24,502 nucleotides of DNA from NCBI GenBank assembly GCA_910577655.1, contig CAJTOW010000063.1, positions 1 through 24,502 on the forward strand, read 5' to 3'. The DNA is from an uncultured Lachnospiraceae bacterium (GTDB lineage Bacteria; Bacillota; Clostridia; Lachnospirales; Lachnospiraceae). Below the pieces are notes generated by a model. It made no database searches and was not told where the DNA came from. It saw only the letters and a list, made by a program, of their open reading frames with translations. The position numbers and the translations under genes are program-made. Shown one piece after another: positions 14,807 to 22,178 of the stretch (within the stretch, counting starts at the first letter, position 1; each line of letters opens with the position of its first letter).

Positions 14807-15973
14807 ATGCCTTTTTCCATGAAAATAAATGATGGCTGTATCCTGGATCGGATCAGGATACAGTTACTGCGAAAATTATCCGTTTACCAGAACTTGCGAA
14901 CACCTCTCTCGCAAATGAAAAACTATGTGACTCTCCAGGTACGAATTCTCCATGAAAAAAGAATGGGAAATAGTTTGTGTAATATTCGTGGAAAAAAGGC
15001 ATTCCCTTCTGCCTCCTTTCGGGATGGTTTTTTCCGGATTTTCCCGGGGCAGCAAAGGGTCAGTGTGAGTGCGGGTGCGCAGACGTCTGCCGGAGGAATG
15101 TTTGTTCCGGTCTTCCCGCAGCATCGGAATGGTGGCCGGGAATTTAAAGCGTCTTCTGGGAGACAGTCGCTGGCGGCATCCCTGACTTTGGAAGCCGCTC
15201 TGGGGTTGAGCCTGTTTATCTTTGCGGCAGTCTGTATGCTGCTTCCCATGCGGATCATGAATACGGAGAGGAAGCTCCAGGCGGCTATGGAATCTATGGG
15301 GGAGGAGTTCAGCCGTTATGCCTATATCAAGGATGCGGTGGAGCATTCGAAGCCATTGTCAGCCGCAGGAACAGGAGACTTTGCCAAGGCATTTTGCCAG
15401 CATCTGGTATCTGGCGCGGCCCAGGGCTATGGCATGGCGCAGGTTAAAGAGCATGTGGATACCAGAGCTTTGGAGAGAATGACCATGGGGCGGACACAGA
15501 TCATGGAGGAAGGCGAGATGATCCGGCTGGTGCTTGACTACGAGATCCGGCTGCCATTTCCGGTACTGGGACTCCCCGCGCTGCAGCGCACAACTGCCTG
15601 CAGCCGTCGGGCCTGGGTCGGTTTGCCGGGGAAGACCTATGACGAAGACGGGAACCGCACAGATGATCCTGACGAGATCGTTTATATAGGTAAGAACAGT
15701 ACCCGTTACCATCGGAGCCGGGAGTGCCACTATCTGTCCAATAAGCTGAAGAGTGTGGCCCTTGCTTCTATAGAAGGGGAGAGGAACCAGAGCGGAGCAA
15801 GGTACAGCCCTTGTGCCGTGTGCGGCAGTCAGGCCGGAGCATATGTTTACATCATGCCTTCCGGGACCAGCTACCATTCCTCGGCGGTTTGCCGTGCGAT
15901 CCTGGCCTATGTGAAGGCGGTGCGGCTTTCTGAGGTGGAACATCTGGGGGCATGTTCTTATTGCGGAAAGTAA
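14807..15973 (+). CDS. TadE-like pseudopilin with duplicated His/Cys C-terminal module
   Basis: In this 388-residue protein a pilin-like helix SLTLEAALGLSLFIFAAVCM with glutamate E129 lies at about 124-148, preceded by about 120 mostly basic, low-complexity residues. AAGGAGG 9 nt upstream supports the ATG at 14807. After the helix comes a TadE-like region (150-285). From 293 there are two copies of a Y.....YHxxxC...CxxC module: Y301-H302, C307, C336, C339 and Y356-H357, C362, C383, C386. Such modules occur at the ends of exported Firmicutes proteins and look metal-binding or redox-sensitive; the ligand is unknown. The gene is followed after 39 bp by the second prepilin peptidase. Confidence 0.75.
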   Translation: MPFSMKINDGCILDRIRIQLLRKLSVYQNLRTPLSQMKNYVTLQVRILHEKRMGNSLCNIRGKKAFPSASFRDGFFRIFPGQQRVSVSAGAQTSAGGMFVPVFPQHRNGGREFKASSGRQSLAASLTLEAALGLSLFIFAAVCMLLPMRIMNTERKLQAAMESMGEEFSRYAYIKDAVEHSKPLSAAGTGDFAKAFCQHLVSGAAQGYGMAQVKEHVDTRALERMTMGRTQIMEEGEMIRLVLDYEIRLPFPVLGLPALQRTTACSRRAWVGLPGKTYDEDGNRTDDPDEIVYIGKNSTRYHRSRECHYLSNKLKSVALASIEGERNQSGARYSPCAVCGSQAGAYVYIMPSGTSYHSSAVCRAILAYVKAVRLSEVEHLGACSYCGK

Positions 15974-16012
15974 AAGGTATACAAGAAAAGGGGAAAGGCT
16001 GGTAATGGTAAA

Positions 16013-16627
16013 ATGGAAAGAATGAATCAGGTAAAGCTTCTGTTGTTTTTATTGTTTCTGACTGTGTCAGCAGTTCAGGATTTCAGAAGCCAGTCTGTGT
16101 CAGTCGGGGTATATGCAGTGTTCGGTATGGCAGCAGTCGTCTGGAATATAGGGATGATTCTGGGTATGGCTGGCATAATAAATGGCACAGAACCTGCGGC
16201 GGTAGTCAGCGGCAGGGAGGCTGTGACAGCAGCTGAAGAAATTAGTGGTATCAGAGCTGGAGCAGATATGTATATTGGTGAGACGGCTCCATACCCAGAT
16301 ATATTAAGTATGCTGGGAAGCGTAGGCCTTGGACGGGCGCTGAGCTGTGGTGTAGGGCTTGGTCTTCTGGCCGTTGGATGGGCGAGCCAGGGAAGGATTG
16401 GTGCCGGGGATGGCTGCTTCTTTCTGATCAGTGGACTTTTGCTGGATGCCGGAGAGAATTTCTGGCTGTTGTCTGTCAGTGTGTTCTTATGCGGACTCTG
16501 TTCCCTGGGAATTTTGGCAGGGGCACAGCTTGCGGGGCGGCAAAAGGCGAGAACAGACACCCTGGCATTTCTGCCTTTTGTAGCTATAGGCGGAGCAGCC
16601 GGGGCAGTAATGGGGGTAATTAAGTGA
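16013..16627 (+). CDS. Second A24 family prepilin peptidase
   Basis: The 204-residue membrane protein has the two catalytic aspartates of GxGD proteases, D23 in VQDFRSQSV and D133 in GAGD (130-133). An insert of about 45 residues (GTEPAAVVSGREAV and on, about 58-100) separates the first helices from the active-site helix. It is dissimilar to the peptidase at 7448, so this is not a recent duplication. It sits between two TadE-like genes, suggesting it may process those pseudopilins while the first peptidase serves the Flp1 pilin; that division is inference. An alternative ATG lies at 16022. Confidence 0.82.
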   Translation: MERMNQVKLLLFLLFLTVSAVQDFRSQSVSVGVYAVFGMAAVVWNIGMILGMAGIINGTEPAAVVSGREAVTAAEEISGIRAGADMYIGETAPYPDILSMLGSVGLGRALSCGVGLGLLAVGWASQGRIGAGDGCFFLISGLLLDAGENFWLLSVSVFLCGLCSLGILAGAQLAGRQKARTDTLAFLPFVAIGGAAGAVMGVIK

Positions 16628-16711
16628 TTTTGCCATGGGCGTCTGGACAAGGCTGGCTCATGTGTTTGTTGGGGGAATCAATCCTGTTGGAGAAAAGGAG
16701 AGTAAAGGTAT

Positions 16712-17188
16712 ATGAAAGGAAAGAACAGAAACAAAAACGGACACCATTGGAACCAGTTCGGATATTTGCGGAAGCAGTGGTGGCTGGGAGACTGGAAAAA
16801 CGGAAAATGGCATCAGAACCCCAGAAGCCGGCACCAGAATCAGGAAGGATGCTGCCGGCAGAATATCCGGCAGTGGCAGCATTCCGTGGCAGGAAGGCGT
16901 CTGCATGCCAGTTATACGGTAGAGGCGGCCGGGGTCATGGCTGTGGTGCTCTTTACCATGATGGTATTGTTCCATCAGGCATTTTATATCCAGGGATGGA
17001 CGGTGGGTACCTTCCAGGCTCACCAGCAGGTGGAACGGGAACGGCATGAGATTGTCCATATAGATGAGAAAGAGATTACCCAGATGGCCCGGGGGCAGGG
17101 GTGGAGTGCCCAGATAACTGCCGGAGTATTCCGGCCTGAGGAGTCGCTGCGCATGTGGAGTGTTCTGGAGGAAAAAGGTGAAGATTAG
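16712..17188 (+). CDS. TadE-like pseudopilin
   Basis: The 158-residue protein carries a TadE-type helix ASYTVEAAGVMAVVLFTMMV with E71, hydrophobic to about residue 92, then a soluble C-terminal region of 65 residues. The 66 residues before the helix are unusual: rich in Trp, His, Gln, Arg and Asn with a Cys pair (CC, 47-48), much longer than a normal prepilin leader. AAAGG and GGAGAG precede the ATG. Its stop overlaps the FHA gene start by 11 bp. It is probably a minor pilin processed by an A24 peptidase of the cluster. Confidence 0.8.
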   Translation: MKGKNRNKNGHHWNQFGYLRKQWWLGDWKNGKWHQNPRSRHQNQEGCCRQNIRQWQHSVAGRRLHASYTVEAAGVMAVVLFTMMVLFHQAFYIQGWTVGTFQAHQQVERERHEIVHIDEKEITQMARGQGWSAQITAGVFRPEESLRMWSVLEEKGED

Positions 17189-18524
17189 TTATCAGAGAGG
17201 GATCCGGCACAATTATATGATTATTGATCCAGAGGAGCTGGTTTGGGAAGGCTATGAGAGCCGGATGCTTTCCGCAAATCCCATAGAAGGGCTGCTGCAT
17301 TTCCAGATCCGGCAGCAGGAGGAGGGTGTGCAGCTTCTCTATGAGATCACTTCCCGTCAGCCCCTTTCCAGACTTCTGGAAGGGCGCAAGATTCAGGCAA
17401 AGGAAATTCACAGCCTGGTATCCGGCGTGTTAAAGGTACTGGAACGGATGGAAGGATATCTGCTTGGAGAAAATCATATTCTTCTGGAGCCGGAGTACCT
17501 TTATGTGGAGCCAGAAAGCCTGCAGGTCTGGCTGTGTCTGGTTCCAGGGCTGGAGCAGGATTTTCCGGAGAAATTCGGGAAATTTCTGGAATATCTTCTG
17601 GAGTGTGTGGATCATGGAGATAAGGAAAGTGTGATTCTGGCATATGGCCTCTATCAGGAGACGCGGAAGGAAAATTACGGCATGGATGATATTTTCCGGC
17701 TTTTGTGCAGAGACCAGAGGATGGATTCCCCAAAGAGCCGGGAAGGCTGGGACAGACAGAATAGTCAGGAAGTCCGGGATCAGGTGAGGTCAGAACTGTC
17801 AGGAATAGCTGATATAGCAGGTAGCACTGTAGATTTTCCGTCGGGAAAGTCCAGAAAAGAGACTGCGGTCCGAGGCAACGAAGGCAGAGAAAAGACTCCT
17901 GCGGATAGGAACAGTCCCCTGGCCCGTCTGCGGCTGTGGTTTCGGGAACATTTTTTCCATGAAAAAGAATCTGCCCCGGTGCAGGTTCCCTGGGAGATGA
18001 TGTTCCGGGAAGAGGAAGATAGGGGAAGCAGGGCAGAAGTACCAGTTCAGGGGAAGTCAGGCAGTCACAGAAGAAATGCGGCGGAACAAAATGTAATAAA
18101 TAGAGTGGGCGGGGACAGAAAGCAGGAAAAAGGGCGCTTGCTGGTTCGGGAGGCGTTAGTGGAGCCGGGGAATGCTTCCGGTCAGGACCTGGAATTTGGC
18201 ACAGCTCTTCTGGCAGATCTGTCGGGCCAGACCGGAACCCGCAGACTGCGGGCCCTGGACTCTGAAAATGAGGATATCACTATCAGCTACTACCCATTTG
18301 TGATCGGGAAGCAGGAAAATCTGGTGGATTACCAGCTGAAGCAGGATACGGTCAGCCGCCTTCATGTGCGGATCGACCAGAAGGAGGATGGATACCAGAT
18401 CCAGGATCTGAATTCCACCAATGGTACTTGTCTGAAGGGACGGCTTCTGGAGAACAATGAGGCAGCAGCGCTTAGTGTCGGAGACGAGATCCGTATTGCC
18501 AATTGCCGTTATCTGTTTGAGTAG
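17178..18524 (+). CDS. DUF6382 and FHA domain protein of the Tad locus
   Basis: This cytoplasmic protein has 448 residues from the GTG at 17178, chosen because GGAGG at 17167-17171 lies 6 nt upstream; the GTG at 17160 would add six residues without a better site. The N-terminal 170 or so residues (ISYQRGIRHNYMIID, then LLYEITSRQPLS) match the DUF6382 type that accompanies FHA domains in Clostridia. A variable, charged linker follows (about 195-340). The FHA domain at about 365-448 has the phosphothreonine-binding VSRLHVRI and DLNSTNGT signatures. FHA domains bind Thr-phosphorylated partners, so this protein may link pilus assembly to Ser/Thr kinase signalling. No kinase or phosphatase gene is in the window. 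It is the last gene of the operon, ending 24 bp from the convergent lysR-type gene. Confidence 0.82.
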   Translation: MKISYQRGIRHNYMIIDPEELVWEGYESRMLSANPIEGLLHFQIRQQEEGVQLLYEITSRQPLSRLLEGRKIQAKEIHSLVSGVLKVLERMEGYLLGENHILLEPEYLYVEPESLQVWLCLVPGLEQDFPEKFGKFLEYLLECVDHGDKESVILAYGLYQETRKENYGMDDIFRLLCRDQRMDSPKSREGWDRQNSQEVRDQVRSELSGIADIAGSTVDFPSGKSRKETAVRGNEGREKTPADRNSPLARLRLWFREHFFHEKESAPVQVPWEMMFREEEDRGSRAEVPVQGKSGSHRRNAAEQNVINRVGGDRKQEKGRLLVREALVEPGNASGQDLEFGTALLADLSGQTGTRRLRALDSENEDITISYYPFVIGKQENLVDYQLKQDTVSRLHVRIDQKEDGYQIQDLNSTNGTCLKGRLLENNEAAALSVGDEIRIANCRYLFE

Positions 18525-18548
18525 ATTACTACTCCGCGCTTATTTGGG

Positions 18549-19445
18549 TTAATTCTCCATACTGTTACCATCCTTAACAGCCAGCTCCAGAAAGCTGGAC
18601 ATCTCCCTTGACACCCATTTGTCCCGGTGATAAAGGATTTGGCGCCAGACCTTCAGCTGGAAATCTTTTACCTGGAGGGCAGTAAGGATCCCCTGCTCAA
18701 GATCCTTCTGTATGGTGAATTCCGGCAGTAAGGAAATGCCCAGATTATGCCGGAGCTGATTGATGATGAATTCCGTATTGCCGATCTCCAGGAAGGGACG
18801 GATCTCCTTTCCTCTGGCAGCCAGATACTGTTCCAGCAAATAGCGGTAGCTGGCGTCCCGCTCTGTGGAAATAAATGGAAGATCGATAATCTCGTCCAGC
18901 TCCAGTTCCTGTCTGGAGGCCAGGGGGTGTCTGGAGGAGGCTACGAAGCAGACCTTCTCCGGCTGTTCCAGAACCTTTTCCCACTTGGTATCGTATACCT
19001 GCCTGTCAAGGAAATATGCAATATCCACCAGGTTATTGTTCATTTTCTCCAGAATGGCTCCTGGGGAGTCAATGATGATGCGGACAGTTACCTTGGGATG
19101 AAGCTTGTGGTATGTGCGGAGAAGCTTTGGAAGGATACTGGCGCACACGGATTCGATGGTTCCAATGCACAGATGGCCTGTTAGCTCCTGGGGATTGGCC
19201 AGGGTATCCCGGGCCTGGGCCAGCTCCCGCATGACGCTGGTGGCATACTCGTAGAAGACAGATCCCTGGTGGGTGAGGGTTGTCTGTTTGCCGATCCTGT
19301 CGAAGAGATGCACTCCCAGCTCATGCTCCAGATTATGGATCTGGATCGTTACGGCCGCCTGAGTGTAGCCTAGTTGTACAGCCGCCTTGGAGAAGCTTCT
19401 TAACTTGGCAACATGAAGAAAGGTATTGATTTCCCGCAATTCCAT
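18549..19445 (-). CDS. LysR-family transcriptional regulator
   Basis: The 298-residue protein has the standard LysR layout: an N-terminal winged HTH (1-60; FSKAAVQLGYTQAAVTIQIH is the recognition region) and a two-lobed effector-binding domain (about 90-295). Family members bind T-N11-A-type sites and usually control a divergently transcribed neighbour, here the cysteine desulfidase family gene at 19868. A cysteine- or serine-related effector is therefore plausible but not shown. The ATG is preceded by GAAAGGA about 12 nt upstream, a weak site. It ends 24 bp from the pilus operon's last stop with no clear terminator between. Confidence 0.92.
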   Translation of the reverse strand: MELREINTFLHVAKLRSFSKAAVQLGYTQAAVTIQIHNLEHELGVHLFDRIGKQTTLTHQGSVFYEYATSVMRELAQARDTLANPQELTGHLCIGTIESVCASILPKLLRTYHKLHPKVTVRIIIDSPGAILEKMNNNLVDIAYFLDRQVYDTKWEKVLEQPEKVCFVASSRHPLASRQELELDEIIDLPFISTERDASYRYLLEQYLAARGKEIRPFLEIGNTEFIINQLRHNLGISLLPEFTIQKDLEQGILTALQVKDFQLKVWRQILYHRDKWVSREMSSFLELAVKDGNSMEN

Positions 19446-19681
19446 AATGATGTCTGGTCCTTTCTGTAGAATAATAATAGCTGGTGTTTACGGAGTAATT
19501 TCTTATCTGGCGCTGCCTTGGCAGTGCCGGAATACTGCCGGATAAAAAACATTGGGCATTCGTCCGCTGTGAAACCTGAATGAAAATGGGCTTATATGTG
19601 AAGTATGGTATCTTTATTCATCCGGATTTCGTATATCGTGAACTATAAAATTATTTTAATAATATCATAAAAACCATAAAT
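19446..19681. promoter_or_regulatory. Divergent control region between the LysR gene and the cysteine desulfidase gene
   Basis: No gene is seen here. The half nearest 19868 is very AT-rich and contains ATTATTTTAATAAT, a perfect palindrome. An ACCATA...TATGGT pair (starting near 19673 and ending at 19704) flanks the -35 and spacer of the plus-strand promoter, a layout compatible with LysR binding. For the minus-strand gene only a weak TATTAT -10 candidate near the start codon is visible. Confidence 0.4.
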
Positions 19682-19710
19682 TTTACAACAATAAAAACCT
19701 ATGGTACATT
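19682..19710 (+). promoter_or_regulatory. Promoter of the cysteine desulfidase family gene
   Basis: TTTACA (19682-19687) and TACATT (19705-19710) are 17 bp apart. The transcript would carry a leader of about 150 nt that includes the palindromic repeat at 19728-19803. Confidence 0.6.
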
Positions 19711-19727
19711 AAAAATAATAACAATTA

Positions 19728-19803
19728 GTTACTGTTCACGGGGGTGATGTTCCAAAGCTGGTATTTGCCAGCTTCAAAAAACAACTTGGCCATGAATAGT
19801 AAC
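19728..19803. repeat. Palindromic repeat, GTTACTGTTCA family (copy B)
   Basis: The left end GTTACTGTTCACGGGGG and inverted right end GTTACTATTCATGG form terminal repeats. A central stem-loop AAGCTGG/CCAGCTT lies between them. It is homologous to the copy at 68-141, and its left end is nearly identical to that of the larger element at 21290-21440. It falls in the predicted 5' leader of the downstream gene. Confidence 0.65.
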
Positions 19804-19867
19804 AGCAGTTATAGTCAGGGTAGTGGTTTCATTAATATTATTTTCAGGAAATTGAGGATGCAGGAAA

Positions 19868-21151
19868 ATGGAAAAAACAAATGAGAAGTACAACGCGTAT
19901 ATCCAGATACTGAGGGAAGAGCTGGTGCCGGCTATGGGATGTACAGAGCCTATAGCTCTTGCCTATGGGGCAGCAGTGGCCAGAGATGTTCTGGGGGGCT
20001 TGCCGGACCGTGTGGAGATCGGCGCCAGCGGCAGCATCATCAAAAACGTGAAGTCCGTGATCGTGCCGAATACCGACGGGCTTAAAGGGATTCCGGCGGC
20101 AGCGGCAGCAGGAATTGTAGCAGGAAAGGCAGACAAAGAGCTGGAAGTGATCGCAGAGGTAAGCGCAGAACAGATTGTCCAGATGAAGGAATTTCTTCAG
20201 CAGGTGGAGATATCTACCACCCATGTGGATCATGGCTTTACCTTTGAGATTGTTGTGACATTGTACAAGGGAGCGGACCGTGCCAGGGTACGGATTGTCA
20301 ATTACCACACTAACATAGTCCTGATTGAGAAAAACGGAGAGGTTCTTAAAGAAATACCGGTAGCGGGGGAAACAGAGGAAGGACTGACAGACAGGAGCCT
20401 GCTGGATATGGAGTCGATCTTCGATTTTGCGGAGACCGTGGATATTGAGGATGTGAGGGAAATCCTGGAATGCCAGATTCGCTGCAATATGGCTATTGCG
20501 GAGGAAGGGCTCCGGGGCGACTATGGGGCGAATATCGGCACTGTACTTCTGGCCAGCGAGGGAAATGATGTGCGAATCCGGGCCAAGGCCATGGCAGCGG
20601 CTGGTTCCGATGCAAGGATGAACGGCTGTGAGCTACCGGTCATTATCAATTCCGGAAGCGGAAACCAGGGGATCACAGCCTCGGTTCCGGTAGTAGTGTA
20701 CGCCAGAGAGCTGAATGCAGGAGAGGAGAAAATGCTCCGGGCCCTGGTGCTTTCCAACTTAACTGCTATCCATGAGAAAACCCCCATTGGCCGTCTTTCT
20801 GCTTACTGTGGTGCCGTCAGCGCCGGTGCCGGTGCCGGTGCGGGAATCGCTTATTTAAATGGCGGGGGCTATGATGAGGTAATACATACGATCGTGAATG
20901 CGCTGGCAGTTGTGTCGGGAATCGTCTGTGACGGTGCGAAGGCATCTTGTGCCGCCAAGATTGCGTCTGCGGTGGAAGCAGGAATCTTCGGTTATAATAT
21001 GTACAAACACGGCCAGCAGTTCCGGGACGGAGACGGCATTGTTCAGAAGGGAATCGAAGCCACCCTGCAGAGTGTGGGACGACTGGGCAAAGAAGGCATG
21101 AGGGAAACCAATGAAGAGATCATACGGATTATGATTGGCGAAGGGTGTTAG
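19868..21151 (+). CDS. cyuA: UPF0597 family L-cysteine desulfidase (serine dehydratase alpha-like)
   Basis: The 427-residue protein is of the CyuA/CdsB type, which uses a 4Fe-4S cluster to break L-cysteine into pyruvate, ammonia and sulfide; some relatives were named serine dehydratase alpha subunits. The four expected cysteines are present: C25 in AMGCTEPIALAYGAA, C314 in SAYCGAVSAG, and C354 and C361 in GIVCDGAKASC. Gly/Ala-rich loops (SGSGNQGI, SAGAGAGAG) are typical. GAGG lies about 11 nt before the ATG. The divergent LysR regulator is the likely controller. Its TAG stop shares its last base with the first base of the palindromic element that follows. Cysteine versus serine as substrate cannot be decided from sequence. 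Confidence 0.9.
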   Translation: MEKTNEKYNAYIQILREELVPAMGCTEPIALAYGAAVARDVLGGLPDRVEIGASGSIIKNVKSVIVPNTDGLKGIPAAAAAGIVAGKADKELEVIAEVSAEQIVQMKEFLQQVEISTTHVDHGFTFEIVVTLYKGADRARVRIVNYHTNIVLIEKNGEVLKEIPVAGETEEGLTDRSLLDMESIFDFAETVDIEDVREILECQIRCNMAIAEEGLRGDYGANIGTVLLASEGNDVRIRAKAMAAAGSDARMNGCELPVIINSGSGNQGITASVPVVVYARELNAGEEKMLRALVLSNLTAIHEKTPIGRLSAYCGAVSAGAGAGAGIAYLNGGGYDEVIHTIVNALAVVSGIVCDGAKASCAAKIASAVEAGIFGYNMYKHGQQFRDGDGIVQKGIEATLQSVGRLGKEGMRETNEEIIRIMIGEGC

Positions 21152-21231
21152 AGTGTGTCTGAAAATTCATTCCCGGCATCTCCCCACAAAGTGAAAGCAC
21201 ATCTGACAGAAGTCAATTTTCAGACACGCTC
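21151..21231. repeat. Palindromic element, GAGCRTGTYTG family (81-bp copy)
   Basis: The left end GAGTGTGTCTGAAAATTC and right end CAATTTTCAGACACGCTC are near-perfect inverted repeats. The left 30 bases and the right third match 5636-5773, whose central part is missing here. Its first base is the last base of the upstream stop codon. In RNA it would form a strong hairpin that may protect or end the upstream transcript. Confidence 0.7.
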
Positions 21232-21289
21232 TAAGCTGCTTTCAGGAACAATAAGATCCCCCCTTGAGAACAGTAACAACAACTGTTGC

Positions 21290-21440
21290 GTTACTGTTCA
21301 CGGGGCGCATCTTCTTGTCCGGCTACGCCAGACAAGAAGCATCGGGCGTCCGCTCGATGTGGAAAACTGGACAAAAACAGTCTTACAAGCGAGCCTGACG
21401 TCTGTTTTTGTCCAGTTTTCCCCGCCCCGTGAACTGTAAC
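21290..21440. repeat. 151-bp compound hairpin element, GTTACTGTTCA family
   Basis: The outer arms GTTACTGTTCACGGGGCG (21290-21307) and its inverse (21423-21440) match at 17 of 18. Inside are a 9-bp stem CTTCTTGTC/GACAAGAAG (21311-21319/21331-21339) and a perfect 20-bp stem, GGAAAACTGGACAAAAACAG at 21361-21380 with its inverse at 21402-21421. Just before it, GAACAGTAACAAC (from 21269) mirrors the left tip, like the end of another copy. Apart from these repeats and a promoter, the gap 21152-21549 holds no gene. Confidence 0.65.
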
Positions 21441-21479
21441 GACTATTGTAAAAACTATAAAAACTTTTGATGAAATGTC

Positions 21480-21508
21480 TTAACAAATCGCAAAAAATAT
21501 GTTATAAT
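21480..21508 (+). promoter_or_regulatory. Promoter of the rhomboid-HIT-sigma gene group
   Basis: TTAACA (21480-21485) and a perfect TATAAT (21503-21508) are 17 bp apart, about 35 nt before the rhomboid start codon. Confidence 0.7.
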
Positions 21509-21549
21509 TTTCTAAAATTGAGGACAACGGATGATTTAGGAAATCTAAG

Positions 21550-22164
21550 ATGAGAAGAAAGCGGAGCTGGGTGAATGGTACCCTGATTATTCTCAATATT
21601 GTCTATTTCTTGTATTTGGAGATTGCTGGCTCCAGTGAGGACACGTTGTTCATGTTGCGCCATGGTGCCATGTATACTCCTCTGGTTATCAGGGAACGTG
21701 AGTATTACAGACTGCTGACAGCAGTATTTATGCATTTTGGCATTAATCATATCATGAATAATATGCTGGTGCTTTTTCTTCTGGGAGATAATCTGGAGAG
21801 GGCACTGGGAAGAGTCAAATATCTGATTTTTTATTTGTTATGTGGTGTTGGAGCGAATATCGTTTCATTATATGCGGAAGCGAAAAAATCAATGCAGGTT
21901 GTAGGTGCAGGTGCGTCCGGCGCAGTCTTTGGAGTAGTGGGCGGTCTGCTTTATATTGTTGTGGTAAATAGAGGACGCCTGGAAGATTTGAGCACCCACC
22001 AGTTGGTCGTGATGGTCTTATTTTCTTTATATTCCGGATTTGTACGCAATGGTGTGAATAATGTGGCCCATATTGCCGGACTTGTAATTGGCATAGTCCT
22101 GGCAATCATTTTTTATAAAAGACCAGAACGGCCGGCAGACCCGGATGTCTGGGAATGGGAATAA
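21550..22164 (+). CDS. Rhomboid family intramembrane serine protease
   Basis: The 204-residue polytopic membrane protein has six hydrophobic helices in the GlpG-type core. Catalytic residues by motif are S123 in GAGASGAVFG and H174 in NNVAHIAGLVIG. The HFGINHIMNN motif (62-71, HxxxN) supplies the oxyanion-site residues. Rhomboids cut transmembrane proteins within or next to the bilayer; the substrate here is unknown. AGG lies 9 nt before the ATG. The HIT gene begins 14 bp downstream, so the two are probably co-transcribed. The C-terminus is a short acidic, Trp-containing tail (DPDVWEWE). Confidence 0.93.
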   Translation: MRRKRSWVNGTLIILNIVYFLYLEIAGSSEDTLFMLRHGAMYTPLVIREREYYRLLTAVFMHFGINHIMNNMLVLFLLGDNLERALGRVKYLIFYLLCGVGANIVSLYAEAKKSMQVVGAGASGAVFGVVGGLLYIVVVNRGRLEDLSTHQLVVMVLFSLYSGFVRNGVNNVAHIAGLVIGIVLAIIFYKRPERPADPDVWEWE

Positions 22165-22178
22165 GGGAGGTGGTTGTC

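Noticed and set aside
16624..17049. 141-codon plus-strand frame overlapping the TadE-like gene at 16712
   Set aside because: Out-of-frame shadow; the 16712 frame has the pilin-type helix and a ribosome binding site.
21290..21440. Intrinsic terminator of cyuA
   Set aside because: The very long stems lack a following U-run, and the tips match dispersed repeats, so a repeat element is the better reading.
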